Positions 1-7,328 of a stretch of 64,000 bases of DNA are shown in pieces. Numbering within the stretch: the stretch's first letter is position 1; each line of letters opens with the position of its first letter. The position numbers and the translations under genes are program-made. The stretch is from assembly GCF_011927795.1 (NCBI RefSeq), contig NZ_JAATJJ010000002.1, positions 744,001 through 808,000 of the forward strand. The letters run 5' to 3'. This DNA is from Saonia flava. Lineage in GTDB: Bacteria; Bacteroidota; Bacteroidia; Flavobacteriales; Flavobacteriaceae. The notes under the pieces were generated by a model, which worked only from the letters and a program-made list of their open reading frames with translations, was not told the DNA's origin and did no database searches.

Positions 1-517
1 CATCAATCAAGTTATATGAGTTAACAACTAAAAGGAAAACAAAAAGGGTAAAGACTATTGATGCAATGTAAGACAATTCATGTATCCCTAAAAGACCGTA
101 AAAATTTGTTATTCTAGCATCTGTTAAAAAAATCACAATGGATGCGGAAATAAGTTGTGCAATAAATTTTTTCTTTGGCGCTAAATCTACAAGGTCATCT
201 TTAGCACCCAAAAACATTAAAATCATGGTGGCCGCAACCAATCCAAGTATTTTAGACAAGTGTTCTTGTTCCAATTGCATGAACAATCCAAATAATATAA
301 GCAATAATGCAAAAGCAATAAACAACCCTACCCCACCAAGCGTTGGAGTCTTATTTTTATGAATACTATGACCCTTGCTCGGGTCATCCATCAAATTTTT
401 AATATGAACAATGTTAATGATGGCAGGATATATTTTAAGTGACAAAAACAAGGCCCCTAATAAAGAAAACAACCCTAAAACATATAAATTAGAAAACAAA
501 TCTTGAAAGTAAGTCAT
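1..517 (-). CDS. WecA/MraY-family undecaprenyl-phosphate sugar-1-phosphate transferase (N-terminal part, cut by window edge)
   Basis: The minus strand reads openly from an ATG at 515-517 to the window edge, giving about 172 residues with no stop. The protein is rich in membrane helices and carries family landmarks: a short cytosolic segment with MDDPSKGHSIHKNKTPTLGG, the metal-binding type motif DDLVDLAPKKKF near residue 115, and NSYNLID at the cut end. These match polyprenyl-phosphate GlcNAc/hexosamine-1-phosphate transferases, which start assembly of lipid-linked glycans at the inner membrane. The NSYNLID form points to the WecA/TagO side rather than MraY. The C-terminal half lies outside the window, so substrate class and integrity cannot be judged. 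No neighbour in the window belongs to a polysaccharide cluster. Confidence 0.85.
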   Translation of the reverse strand, partial: MTYFQDLFSNLYVLGLFSLLGALFLSLKIYPAIINIVHIKNLMDDPSKGHSIHKNKTPTLGGVGLFIAFALLLILFGLFMQLEQEHLSKILGLVAATMILMFLGAKDDLVDLAPKKKFIAQLISASIVIFLTDARITNFYGLLGIHELSYIASIVFTLFVFLLVVNSYNLID

Positions 518-1098
518 AAGATTGGTTGTTAATTTATTTTACGATGGCCATACCATCAAACATTATGAAAATACCATATAGATATTTAATAAAAAAGATA
601 TTGCAAGTTATATTAGGATTCATAAAAAAAGCCTTTTATATATTGTGAAATCATTAACAAACAGTTATAAAATTTACCAAAAGGTGGAATTATAAAATCC
701 AATTAAAAAGGCACATGTATAATATTAAGATTATGTTTAAAATACAGAAACCTGTTATTAACGAACCATAAGCCCTAGCATTATATAGTGAATCCTTGTG
801 AGAGGGGGAGTATATTTCTCACACTTGGACTAACAAGTTAAAATTACTTCAAAAAAATATCTCGTGAATTGGTAGTGATAAATTTTATTATTAAATCTAT
901 TAACAATTTGGTCATAACATATCTGCATTTCACCGATTCATCATTTATATAGTAGGAGAAACTCATCTATATTAATATACAGTTAAACGATGGGCCATAC
1001 CGTTTACCCTAAAAATCTTCTCCTTATCTATTTCATTGAACAAATAAAATACACATGGTAGATATTTGAAATAACAAATCACACTAATTCAAAAGGAC
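518..1098. other. 581-bp AT-rich intergenic region with small dyads
   Basis: No convincing gene is seen here on either strand. The region contains two related short dyads: GATGGCCATACCATC at 543-557 (arms GATGG/CCATC) and, near 985-1005, AAACG and CGTTT arms flanking a similar GATGGGCCATACC core. A third small hairpin with arms GTGAGA/TCTCAC lies near 797-820. It must hold the promoters for the leftward sugar transferase and probably for the rightward miniprotein, but I cannot assign them. The shared core could be a regulator site; this is inference only. Confidence 0.4.
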
Positions 1099-1269
1099 AT
1101 GAAAAAACTACTACTTATTAGAGAACTTTATATTGAAGCATTCAAAAATTTCGGAAATATTATTATTCGAAATTCATTTAAAATATACTCATGGATGTGT
1201 ATAGCATTAATTTTTGTTGTTTTATATGCTTTCATTTTTAGAATTTCTACAGGATTCATTTTCGATTAG
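1099..1269 (+). CDS. DUF6747-like membrane miniprotein (56 aa)
   Basis: ATG at 1099 opens a 56-residue frame ending with TAG at 1267-1269. The sequence begins MKKLLLIRELYIEAFKNFGN, continues with a charged amphipathic stretch, and has one hydrophobic helix (about residues 32-47, core MCIALIFVVLYAFIF) followed by RISTGFIFD. The pattern fits a short conserved flavobacterial family that I recall as DUF6747, typically about 50-60 residues with a LYIEAFKN start and an FIFRxSTGF end. It probably sits in the inner membrane. Its function is unknown. A clear terminator follows directly, which supports expression as an independent unit. It falls below common ORF length cut-offs and is easily missed. 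Confidence 0.7.
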   Translation: MKKLLLIRELYIEAFKNFGNIIIRNSFKIYSWMCIALIFVVLYAFIFRISTGFIFD

Positions 1270-1293
1270 GAAAGAACAGGTTTATTTAAGTTG

Positions 1294-1327
1294 AGCTCTA
1301 GGCGTGCCATGTTCTAGAGCTTTTTTT
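1294..1327. terminator. Bidirectional rho-independent terminator
   Basis: Perfect 8-bp arms AGCTCTAG (1294-1301) and CTAGAGCT (1314-1321) flank a 12-base loop and run into seven T on the plus strand. It ends the DUF6747-like gene and, read on the other strand, lies immediately past the stop of the last gene of the fucose operon (TAA at 1326-1328). Confidence 0.85.
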
Positions 1328-3617
1328 ATGCTCTTTTCTCAACAAAAACCACTATTGATTTACTTACAGGGGTATTACTTTTATCTGCATAGTAATTTAT
1401 CGGAACCAAGACATTGGTTTCTGGAAAATAGGAGGCCAAATTTCCTTGCGGTATATTATAAGTAACTATCAAAAAGTTTTCCGCAAGACGTTCCTTGCCC
1501 TCATATTTACTAACTAAATCTACCTTTTCATTGGGTTTTAGCCCAAGCTTGTATATATCTATCTCATTCATAAAAACTACCCTACGCTCATTATAAACAC
1601 CTCTATACCGGTCATTAAGACCGTAAATAGTTGTGTTAAATTGGTCATGGGACCGAATAGTCATTAATAAAAATTCATTTTCCTTTAATTGATGTTTTGG
1701 TAAACTACAAATACTTAATTGTGCTTTCTGATTGGGAAGTTTACTAAAATCCAAATCCCGAACATTATTTGGCAAGTAAAAACCTGAACCACTAGATTTT
1801 TGGTCCAGATTTTCAAAACCATTCAAAACAGCTTCAATCTTGTTTCTGATTAAGTTGTAATCAGAGCCCAAAACCTTCCAGTCCACAATATGGTTTTCTT
1901 TGAAATAAGCATTGGCAATACCTGCAACTATTTCAGGCTCACTTTTTAATTTACTAGATACGGGTTGAAGCATCCCTTTAGTTCTATGAACCTTTCCCAT
2001 GCTATTCTCAACAGTCAAAAAACCTTTGTCATCCTGTTCTGAACGTCCTAAGGTGGGTAAAATCACAGCAGTATCCCCCGTAATTAAATGACTACGATTT
2101 AATTTTGTACTTATCTGAACTGTAAGATTACAATTCTGTAATGCTTTCGCAGTATATTGAGTATCTGATGCCGCAGAAATAAAATTACCCCCCAGAGCAA
2201 CAAAAACCTTGGCTTTACCAGAATGCATTGCTCTTATGGCATGTACCGTATCCAGTCCTTCTTTGTCTGGCGGATTAAATCCAAATTCCTTTTTAATAGC
2301 TTTATTTAATGCAGGAGAAACATGGTGCATTATCCCTACTGTCCTATCTCCTTGTACATTGCTATGTCCACGAACAGGGCAGGTACCCGCCCCAGGTTTT
2401 CCCAAGCTACCTTTTAACAATAGTAGATTTACACACTCTTTTATGTTTTCCACTCCATTTTTATGTTGGGTAAGCCCCATGGCCCAACAAATAATAATCT
2501 TGTTCCTTTCTGTTAAAACTTGTACCGCTTCATCAATTAGTCTTTCCTCTACTCCGCAAATCTGTACTAATTCTTCCTCAGAATAGCGCTCCAAGTCCTT
2601 TAGCACTTCATCATAACCTTGGGTATAGGTTTTTATGAACTCATGGTCAAAAACATTTCCAACTTCCTTATCCAGCTTCGCAAGTTTCTTCATGATAAGC
2701 TTTAATAAAGCAACATCCTGATTTATTTTTACTTGTAAATGAATATCAGTTATCGCTTCACCAGAAAGCAAAAAACCTTTTACTACTTGTGGGTTTTTAA
2801 AACGGATGAGTCCCGCTTCGGCAAGTGGATTTATACTGATTACCTTACCACCATTTTCTTTACATTTTTGCAAGGCCGATAGCATTCTAGGGTGATTGGT
2901 GCCAGGATTCTGACCAATGACCATCACAACTTCAGCCTTATCAAAATCCTCAAGCTTTACAGAGCCCTTTCCTATTCCCAAAGTTTCACTTAAAGCCACA
3001 CCACTGGATTCATGGCACATATTAGAACAATCGGGCATATTATTAGTGCCCAAAGCCCGTACAAAAAGCCCGTACAAAAAAGCGGCCTCGTTACTAGAAC
3101 GACCTGAAGTATAAAATATGCCCTCATCAGGGGAATCCAATTTATGAAGCTCCTTGGCTATCAGTCCATAGGCATCTTTCCATGAAATGGGTTCATAATG
3201 AACACTGTTCGGACGCAAGACCATAGGCTCTGTAAGTCGCCCACTTTTTCCTATTTTATAATCTGACCAATTACTTAATTCTTCAACGGAATGCCTAGAA
3301 AAAAAATCTGCACCTACCCGTTCTCTCGTAGCTTCTTCAGCCAGTGCCTTAGCACCATTTTCACAATACTCTCCCAATTTGGAAGGTTTCTCCGGGTCTG
3401 GCCACGCACATCCTGGGCAATCAAAACCCTCCTTTTGGTTCATATGGGAAAGGGATTTAATCCCTTTTACCACTCCCATTTCTTTAAAAACATGTTGCAA
3501 CGCAACCTTTACGGCTGGAAGTCCAGCTGCATACTTCGCTGGTTGTTTTAATTGAATTCCAGTAAATTCCGTTGGCCCCAATACAGAAACGTTTCGCTTT
3601 ATGGCCTTTTTACTCAT
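1326..3617 (-). CDS. FdhF/YdeP-family molybdopterin-dependent oxidoreductase
   Basis: At 763 residues this has the length of the YdeP/FdhF oxidoreductase family (bis-MGD enzymes related to formate dehydrogenase). Visible landmarks are DCPGCAW (Cys67, Cys70), a CSNMCHESSG segment (Cys197, Cys201) in the cofactor-facing region, glycine-rich stretches such as LKGSLGKPGAGTCPVRGHSNVQG, and a C-terminal MopB-binding region with RSHDQFNTTIYG. The N-terminal Cys pattern is not a full 4Fe-4S set, as is usual in YdeP members. The real electron donor and substrate of this family are poorly known; acid resistance is the best-known association in E. coli. It is the last gene of the fucose operon, 9 bp after the lactonase, which is an unusual place. 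Maturation factors such as FdhD are not in the window. Confidence 0.85.
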   Translation of the reverse strand: MSKKAIKRNVSVLGPTEFTGIQLKQPAKYAAGLPAVKVALQHVFKEMGVVKGIKSLSHMNQKEGFDCPGCAWPDPEKPSKLGEYCENGAKALAEEATRERVGADFFSRHSVEELSNWSDYKIGKSGRLTEPMVLRPNSVHYEPISWKDAYGLIAKELHKLDSPDEGIFYTSGRSSNEAAFLYGLFVRALGTNNMPDCSNMCHESSGVALSETLGIGKGSVKLEDFDKAEVVMVIGQNPGTNHPRMLSALQKCKENGGKVISINPLAEAGLIRFKNPQVVKGFLLSGEAITDIHLQVKINQDVALLKLIMKKLAKLDKEVGNVFDHEFIKTYTQGYDEVLKDLERYSEEELVQICGVEERLIDEAVQVLTERNKIIICWAMGLTQHKNGVENIKECVNLLLLKGSLGKPGAGTCPVRGHSNVQGDRTVGIMHHVSPALNKAIKKEFGFNPPDKEGLDTVHAIRAMHSGKAKVFVALGGNFISAASDTQYTAKALQNCNLTVQISTKLNRSHLITGDTAVILPTLGRSEQDDKGFLTVENSMGKVHRTKGMLQPVSSKLKSEPEIVAGIANAYFKENHIVDWKVLGSDYNLIRNKIEAVLNGFENLDQKSSGSGFYLPNNVRDLDFSKLPNQKAQLSICSLPKHQLKENEFLLMTIRSHDQFNTTIYGLNDRYRGVYNERRVVFMNEIDIYKLGLKPNEKVDLVSKYEGKERLAENFLIVTYNIPQGNLASYFPETNVLVPINYYADKSNTPVSKSIVVFVEKRA

Positions 3618-3626
3618 AAATAAACC

Positions 3627-4754
3627 TTAGAATAATATACATACTGGGGTTGGTGCCTCAATTTCCGAAACAAAGGTCAATTCTCCTGTTTCTACATCTC
3701 GTTTAAATGAAACAAGGTTATTACTTTCTTGATTTGCCACTATCAGGAATTCTCCGTCTGGGGATAGTGAAAAATTACGAGGCCAATTCCCTTTTGTAGG
3801 CTCATATCCTAAAGTTTTAAGTTCTCCCGTTGTCTCGTCTACACCATATATCACAATACTATTATGACCCCGGTTGGAGGCATAAACAAATTTACCATCC
3901 AATGAAATATGGATATCAGCACAAAAGCTGTCTTCGTTATACCCTTCTGGCAAAGTCGAAACAGATTCTTTTTTTTCAAAAACACCCTTTTCATTTTTAA
4001 CTACTCTTGTTACCGTAGCGTTCAATTCATTCACGACATACAGCCATTTTTTATTTGGATGAAAGACCATATGACGTGGCCCTGCACCATCATCAAATAA
4101 CAATTTTTGTGGACTTGCAGGAACAAGTTTTTTAGATTCTATATCCAAACGTGAAAACCAAAGTTCATTGGTTCCCAAATCTGCTGATACCAAATCATTA
4201 CCATCACCGTAAAACCAGGCAGAATGTGCATGAGGCTTATCTTGATTTTTTCCGCTTCCTTGTCCTTCATGGTTCTCCGTGTATAGCAATTCCGAAAGTT
4301 CTCCTGCATTATCCAATTTCAATAAACCTAGATTGCCTCCGGTATAGTTGGAAACAACAACAAAACCATCCTTATTCATACTTAAATGGCAAGGGTGCGC
4401 TCCGTCTGAAATCCTCTTGCTCAATGACTGTAAACTGTCACCTTTGATTGCAAAAGACTCAACATAGCCCGTTCCTTCCTCATTCTGTTCATTCACCGAT
4501 ACCAAGAATTTACCATTGGGACTTTTGATCAAGAAAGAAGGATTATTGGATGCTCCTGAAAAAGCAACTTGTTCCAAACTACCATCTGCGTGCAAGGCAT
4601 ATCTATAGATTCCCTCACTATCTCCACCGGTATAGGTGCCTACATAAAATTTTTGTACTGGAGCCATTTCCTCAACTTCTGTGATTGCTTCTTTTTTCTT
4701 TTCCTTACAGCTTACTACTGCCACAAGAGCTAATACTAGTATTTTAATTTTCAT
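3627..4754 (-). CDS. Beta-propeller lactonase-family lipoprotein (6-phosphogluconolactonase Pgl-like fold)
   Basis: This 375-residue protein starts with a lipoprotein signal (MKIKILVLALVAVVSC, lipid-anchored Cys16) followed by a charged linker. The body shows repeated blades with phrases such as GTYTGGDSEGIYRYAL, HPCHLSMNKDG, AGPRHMVFHPNKKWLYVVNE and NWPRNFSLSPDGEFLIVANQ, typical of seven-bladed lactonases (COG2706). Family members hydrolyse sugar lactones, classically 6-phosphogluconolactone. The lipoprotein signal places this one outside the cytoplasm, so it is unlikely to serve cytosolic phosphogluconolactone. It sits inside the fucose operon, 35 bp after the mutarotase gene and 9 bp before the YdeP-like gene. 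It may act on fuconolactone or another periplasmic lactone; that is inference, because the operon also has a dedicated amidohydrolase lactonase. Confidence 0.85.
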   Translation of the reverse strand: MKIKILVLALVAVVSCKEKKKEAITEVEEMAPVQKFYVGTYTGGDSEGIYRYALHADGSLEQVAFSGASNNPSFLIKSPNGKFLVSVNEQNEEGTGYVESFAIKGDSLQSLSKRISDGAHPCHLSMNKDGFVVVSNYTGGNLGLLKLDNAGELSELLYTENHEGQGSGKNQDKPHAHSAWFYGDGNDLVSADLGTNELWFSRLDIESKKLVPASPQKLLFDDGAGPRHMVFHPNKKWLYVVNELNATVTRVVKNEKGVFEKKESVSTLPEGYNEDSFCADIHISLDGKFVYASNRGHNSIVIYGVDETTGELKTLGYEPTKGNWPRNFSLSPDGEFLIVANQESNNLVSFKRDVETGELTFVSEIEAPTPVCILF

Positions 4755-4789
4755 TTGTTCGAATTATGTTTTCAAGATACTTAAATAAA

Positions 4790-5125
4790 TTATTTAGTAA
4801 GTGAAAATATTTTTTCCATCAACATCCACTTTTCCCCTGCTTTAGCATGTGGCAATGCCTGTTGATATTTCCACATTAAATCTTCCCATTCCTGTACTTT
4901 TGGATTGTTTTTATCCACAACCGCTTTTTTACTAAAAGAAAAAGAATCATCCGTCTCCATAATCATCGTCATCCTTGTTCCTACCCTATAAATTTCCATT
5001 TTGGTGATTCCAGAATCAAAAATAGTTTTCTCAATTTCCGGCCATATTTTCTTGTGATAGGCTTCATATTCAGCTATTAAAACCGGGTCGTTTTTTAAGT
5101 CTAAGGCGAGGCAGTATTGTTTCAT
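4790..5125 (-). CDS. L-fucose/L-rhamnose mutarotase (RhaM, COG3254 family)
   Basis: From the ATG at 5125 the product has 111 residues, the usual size of RhaM-type ferredoxin-like mutarotases. It begins MKQYCLALDLKNDP and contains the family phrases AYHKKIWPEIEKTIFDSGI, MEIYRVGTRMTMIMET and WEDLMWKYQQALP. It interconverts anomers so that the following dehydrogenase receives the right pyranose form. The frame is open for 11 more codons upstream, but those codons (MGEKSH...) come from the REP-like repeat at 5143-5178, so the internal ATG is the better start. COG3254 mutarotases occur in non-phosphorylative fucose clusters as well as rhamnose clusters, and the fucosidases and FucP here favour L-fucose. 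Confidence 0.85.
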   Translation of the reverse strand: MKQYCLALDLKNDPVLIAEYEAYHKKIWPEIEKTIFDSGITKMEIYRVGTRMTMIMETDDSFSFSKKAVVDKNNPKVQEWEDLMWKYQQALPHAKAGEKWMLMEKIFSLTK

Positions 5126-5142
5126 TTCTTTACTTTTTTGAT

Positions 5143-5178
5143 GGGATTTCTCCCCCAAAATCTTGGGGTCGAAATGAC
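5143..5178 (-). repeat. REP-like palindromic repeat, copy 1 (between fucP and the mutarotase gene)
   Basis: On the minus strand the element runs from GTCATTTCGA through the perfect hairpin core CCCCAAGATTTTGGGG to GAGAAATCCC. The outer arms ATTTC/GAAAT also pair, giving a nested stem. I recognise the GTCATTTCGA...GAGAAATC pattern as a repeat scattered through many Bacteroidetes genomes. It lies in the 59-bp gap inside the fucose operon and could act as an RNA stability or attenuation element between fucP and the mutarotase gene. Confidence 0.8.
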
Positions 5179-5184
5179 TTTTAC

Positions 5185-6504
5185 TTAATTTTCGGCATAC
5201 ACTTTATAAGTTCTATAGCCATAAGTAGCAACAACCAAAAAACAAACTAAGGGTAGAATAAAGGAAAAATTAACCTCAGGAACTCCCAAAATGGTTGTAT
5301 CGGCATACCCCGTGCCACCAATATCCAAAAGCATTCCCTGAAAAATTGGCATAAAGGCCCCGCCAACTATCGCCATTACCAAAAATGCAGAAGCTGGTTT
5401 GGCATCCTCTCCCAATCCATTCAATGCAATTCCATAAATAGTTGGGAACATCAAGGACATACAAAAAGACACACAGACCAAACAATATAAACCTCCCATT
5501 CCTTGGATGAAAATTGTTCCCAAACAAAACACAATGGCCAAAACGGCCAATAGCATTAATAACTTTCCCGAATCAATAAATTTTAAAAGGTAGGTAAACA
5601 AAAACCGCGCTACCAAAAACAAGCCCAATGCAGCGTAGGCATAGTTCACCGCATTCTGATTGTTAATTCCCAAATTTTCTGCATATTGATAAACATAGGT
5701 CCAACACATAATCTGTGCTCCTACGTAAAAAGTCTGGGCTATTACACCCCCTACAAATCGTTCTTTTTTAAAGATACGCTTTATGGATTTCCACATACTT
5801 GTTCCTCCTTTAACTTCTTTTTTTTCAGGCATTTTCGCAAAGGCAATAAGGATCAACATAAAAATTACGAACAATCCCAAAGCCACATAAGGATTGCGTA
5901 TTACCAACAAATCGGAAGTTTTTACAACTGCTTTGGCAGTTCCCGTTAAAGTTTCATAAATACTATTGCCGTTGGCATCCAAATTATCAGATTGCAGTGC
6001 TCCCAATACAAAAGTTTGGGCTACAAATAAGCCAGATAAGGCTCCTATGGGATTAAAGGCTTGTGCCAAGTTTAATCGCTGCGTTGCCGTTTCTTCACTT
6101 CCCATACTCATGATGTATGGGTTTGCTGTGGTTTCCAAAAATGCCAACCCAAACGTTAACACATATAGGGCCACTAAAAAGAAAAAATAGTTTTCCATAG
6201 CGGCGGCCGGAAAAAATAGTAAAGCACCAATTGCGTACAATCCCAATCCCACTAAAATTCCAACTTTATAGGAATATTTTTTAACCAAAAATGCTGCTGG
6301 CAAGGCCATAGTGAAATATCCCCCATAGAATGCTGCTTGCACCCAGGAGGCTTGTGTATTGTTTAACTCCAATATTTTTTTAAATGCGGATACCATTGGA
6401 TTGGTTATGTCATTGGCAAAACCCCAAAGAGCAAACAAAGAAGTAATCAAAATAAAAGGAAATAATATTTTTTTGGCTACTACGGGTTGATTGGTTGTAC
6501 TCAT
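5185..6504 (-). CDS. fucP: L-fucose:H+ symporter, MFS family
   Basis: The product is 439 residues from the ATG at 6504. An upstream in-frame extension of 19 codons would overlap the preceding gene and does not look like FucP, so MSTTNQPVVAKK is taken as the start. The family marks are WGFANDITNPMV (Asp32, equivalent to the essential Asp46 of E. coli FucP) and FLETTANPYIMSMG (Glu124, equivalent to Glu135). Twelve hydrophobic helices can be seen. FucP carries free L-fucose across the inner membrane with a proton. It lies between the L-fucose dehydrogenase gene (16 bp away) and the mutarotase gene in the fucose operon, supplying substrate to the cytosolic pathway. Other sugars handled by FucP/GluP relatives cannot be excluded, but context strongly favours fucose. 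Confidence 0.92.
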   Translation of the reverse strand: MSTTNQPVVAKKILFPFILITSLFALWGFANDITNPMVSAFKKILELNNTQASWVQAAFYGGYFTMALPAAFLVKKYSYKVGILVGLGLYAIGALLFFPAAAMENYFFFLVALYVLTFGLAFLETTANPYIMSMGSEETATQRLNLAQAFNPIGALSGLFVAQTFVLGALQSDNLDANGNSIYETLTGTAKAVVKTSDLLVIRNPYVALGLFVIFMLILIAFAKMPEKKEVKGGTSMWKSIKRIFKKERFVGGVIAQTFYVGAQIMCWTYVYQYAENLGINNQNAVNYAYAALGLFLVARFLFTYLLKFIDSGKLLMLLAVLAIVFCLGTIFIQGMGGLYCLVCVSFCMSLMFPTIYGIALNGLGEDAKPASAFLVMAIVGGAFMPIFQGMLLDIGGTGYADTTILGVPEVNFSFILPLVCFLVVATYGYRTYKVYAEN

Positions 6505-6520
6505 TTGCTTAATTGTAGTG

Positions 6521-7300
6521 TTAAATTGATCTATCCAGATGTGTGTACCCACCATCCACATAAATTAATTGTCCAGTGGTATGGCTAGACTTTTCGGAAA
6601 GTAAAAATGCCACGGTATTTGCTATTTCCTCTGCAGTTGTCATTCTCTTTTCCAAAGGTATCCTATCTGTAATCTCTTTTAATTTTTCCTTTGGATTAGG
6701 CAGGGTTTTTATCCAATTATCATACATGGGCGTATAACATTCTGCAACCAACACCTCGTTGGTCCTAATCCCATAGGGCAATAATTCAACGGCCCACTCC
6801 CTAGTCAAGGAATTGCGTCCACCATTGGCAGCAGCATAGCCAGATGTTCCCCCTTGCCCCGTGACTGATACTTTTGAACCAATATTTACAATGGCCCCTT
6901 TGTTCTTTTTTAGCTCGGGCACTATATATTTTGCCATCATAAAATAGTGAGTCAAATTTTTGTTGATCGATGAAACAAAATCCTTGTAATTTCCATTTTC
7001 CAGACTGACCCCATCGTTTACCCCTGCATTATTCACCAAGCCATTTATTCGGCCAAAATTTTCAATCACCTTTTCCACAGCTTTTTTACATTGTTCCGGA
7101 TCTGTTAATTCGGCTAGAGCGTAAAAAGCCTTTCCGCCTTTTGTTTCAATTTCTTGAACAGCTTTTAAAACATCCTTCTCTTTTCTTCCCACAATTACTG
7201 GAATGGCACCTTCATCGGCCAAGACAGAGCTTATGCCGTAGCCTATGCCTTTATCACCTCCTGTAACTATAATTACTTTATTAGCAAGTTTTAAATCCAT
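6521..7300 (-). CDS. SDR-family L-fucose dehydrogenase (probable), with Asn in place of catalytic Lys
   Basis: This 259-residue short-chain dehydrogenase has the Rossmann motif TGGDKGIG (residues 13-20), NNAG (90-93), a catalytic-type Ser142 and Tyr155. In the expected YxxxK motif the sequence is YAAAN: Asn159 replaces the general-base lysine, confirmed from the AAT codon. The C-terminal GQLIYVDGGYTH segment is standard for the fold. By position in the operon it should oxidise L-fucopyranose to L-fucono-1,5-lactone with NAD(P)+, the first step after import and mutarotation. The second SDR of the operon has a normal YxxxK and fits 2-keto-3-deoxyfuconate oxidation better. The missing Lys leaves the activity open; other conserved residues may compensate. 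Confidence 0.82.
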   Translation of the reverse strand: MDLKLANKVIIVTGGDKGIGYGISSVLADEGAIPVIVGRKEKDVLKAVQEIETKGGKAFYALAELTDPEQCKKAVEKVIENFGRINGLVNNAGVNDGVSLENGNYKDFVSSINKNLTHYFMMAKYIVPELKKNKGAIVNIGSKVSVTGQGGTSGYAAANGGRNSLTREWAVELLPYGIRTNEVLVAECYTPMYDNWIKTLPNPKEKLKEITDRIPLEKRMTTAEEIANTVAFLLSEKSSHTTGQLIYVDGGYTHLDRSI

Positions 7301-7328
7301 TTCACAAACCTTTCAAAGTATTCTGTTC

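Noticed and set aside
138-362. Plus-strand open frame of 74 codons
   Set aside because: It lies antisense to a WecA/MraY-type coding region whose motifs are clear on the minus strand.
5126-5158. N-terminal extension of the mutarotase (MGEKSHQKSKE)
   Set aside because: These codons run into the REP-like repeat and precede a normal RhaM start, so they are probably not translated.
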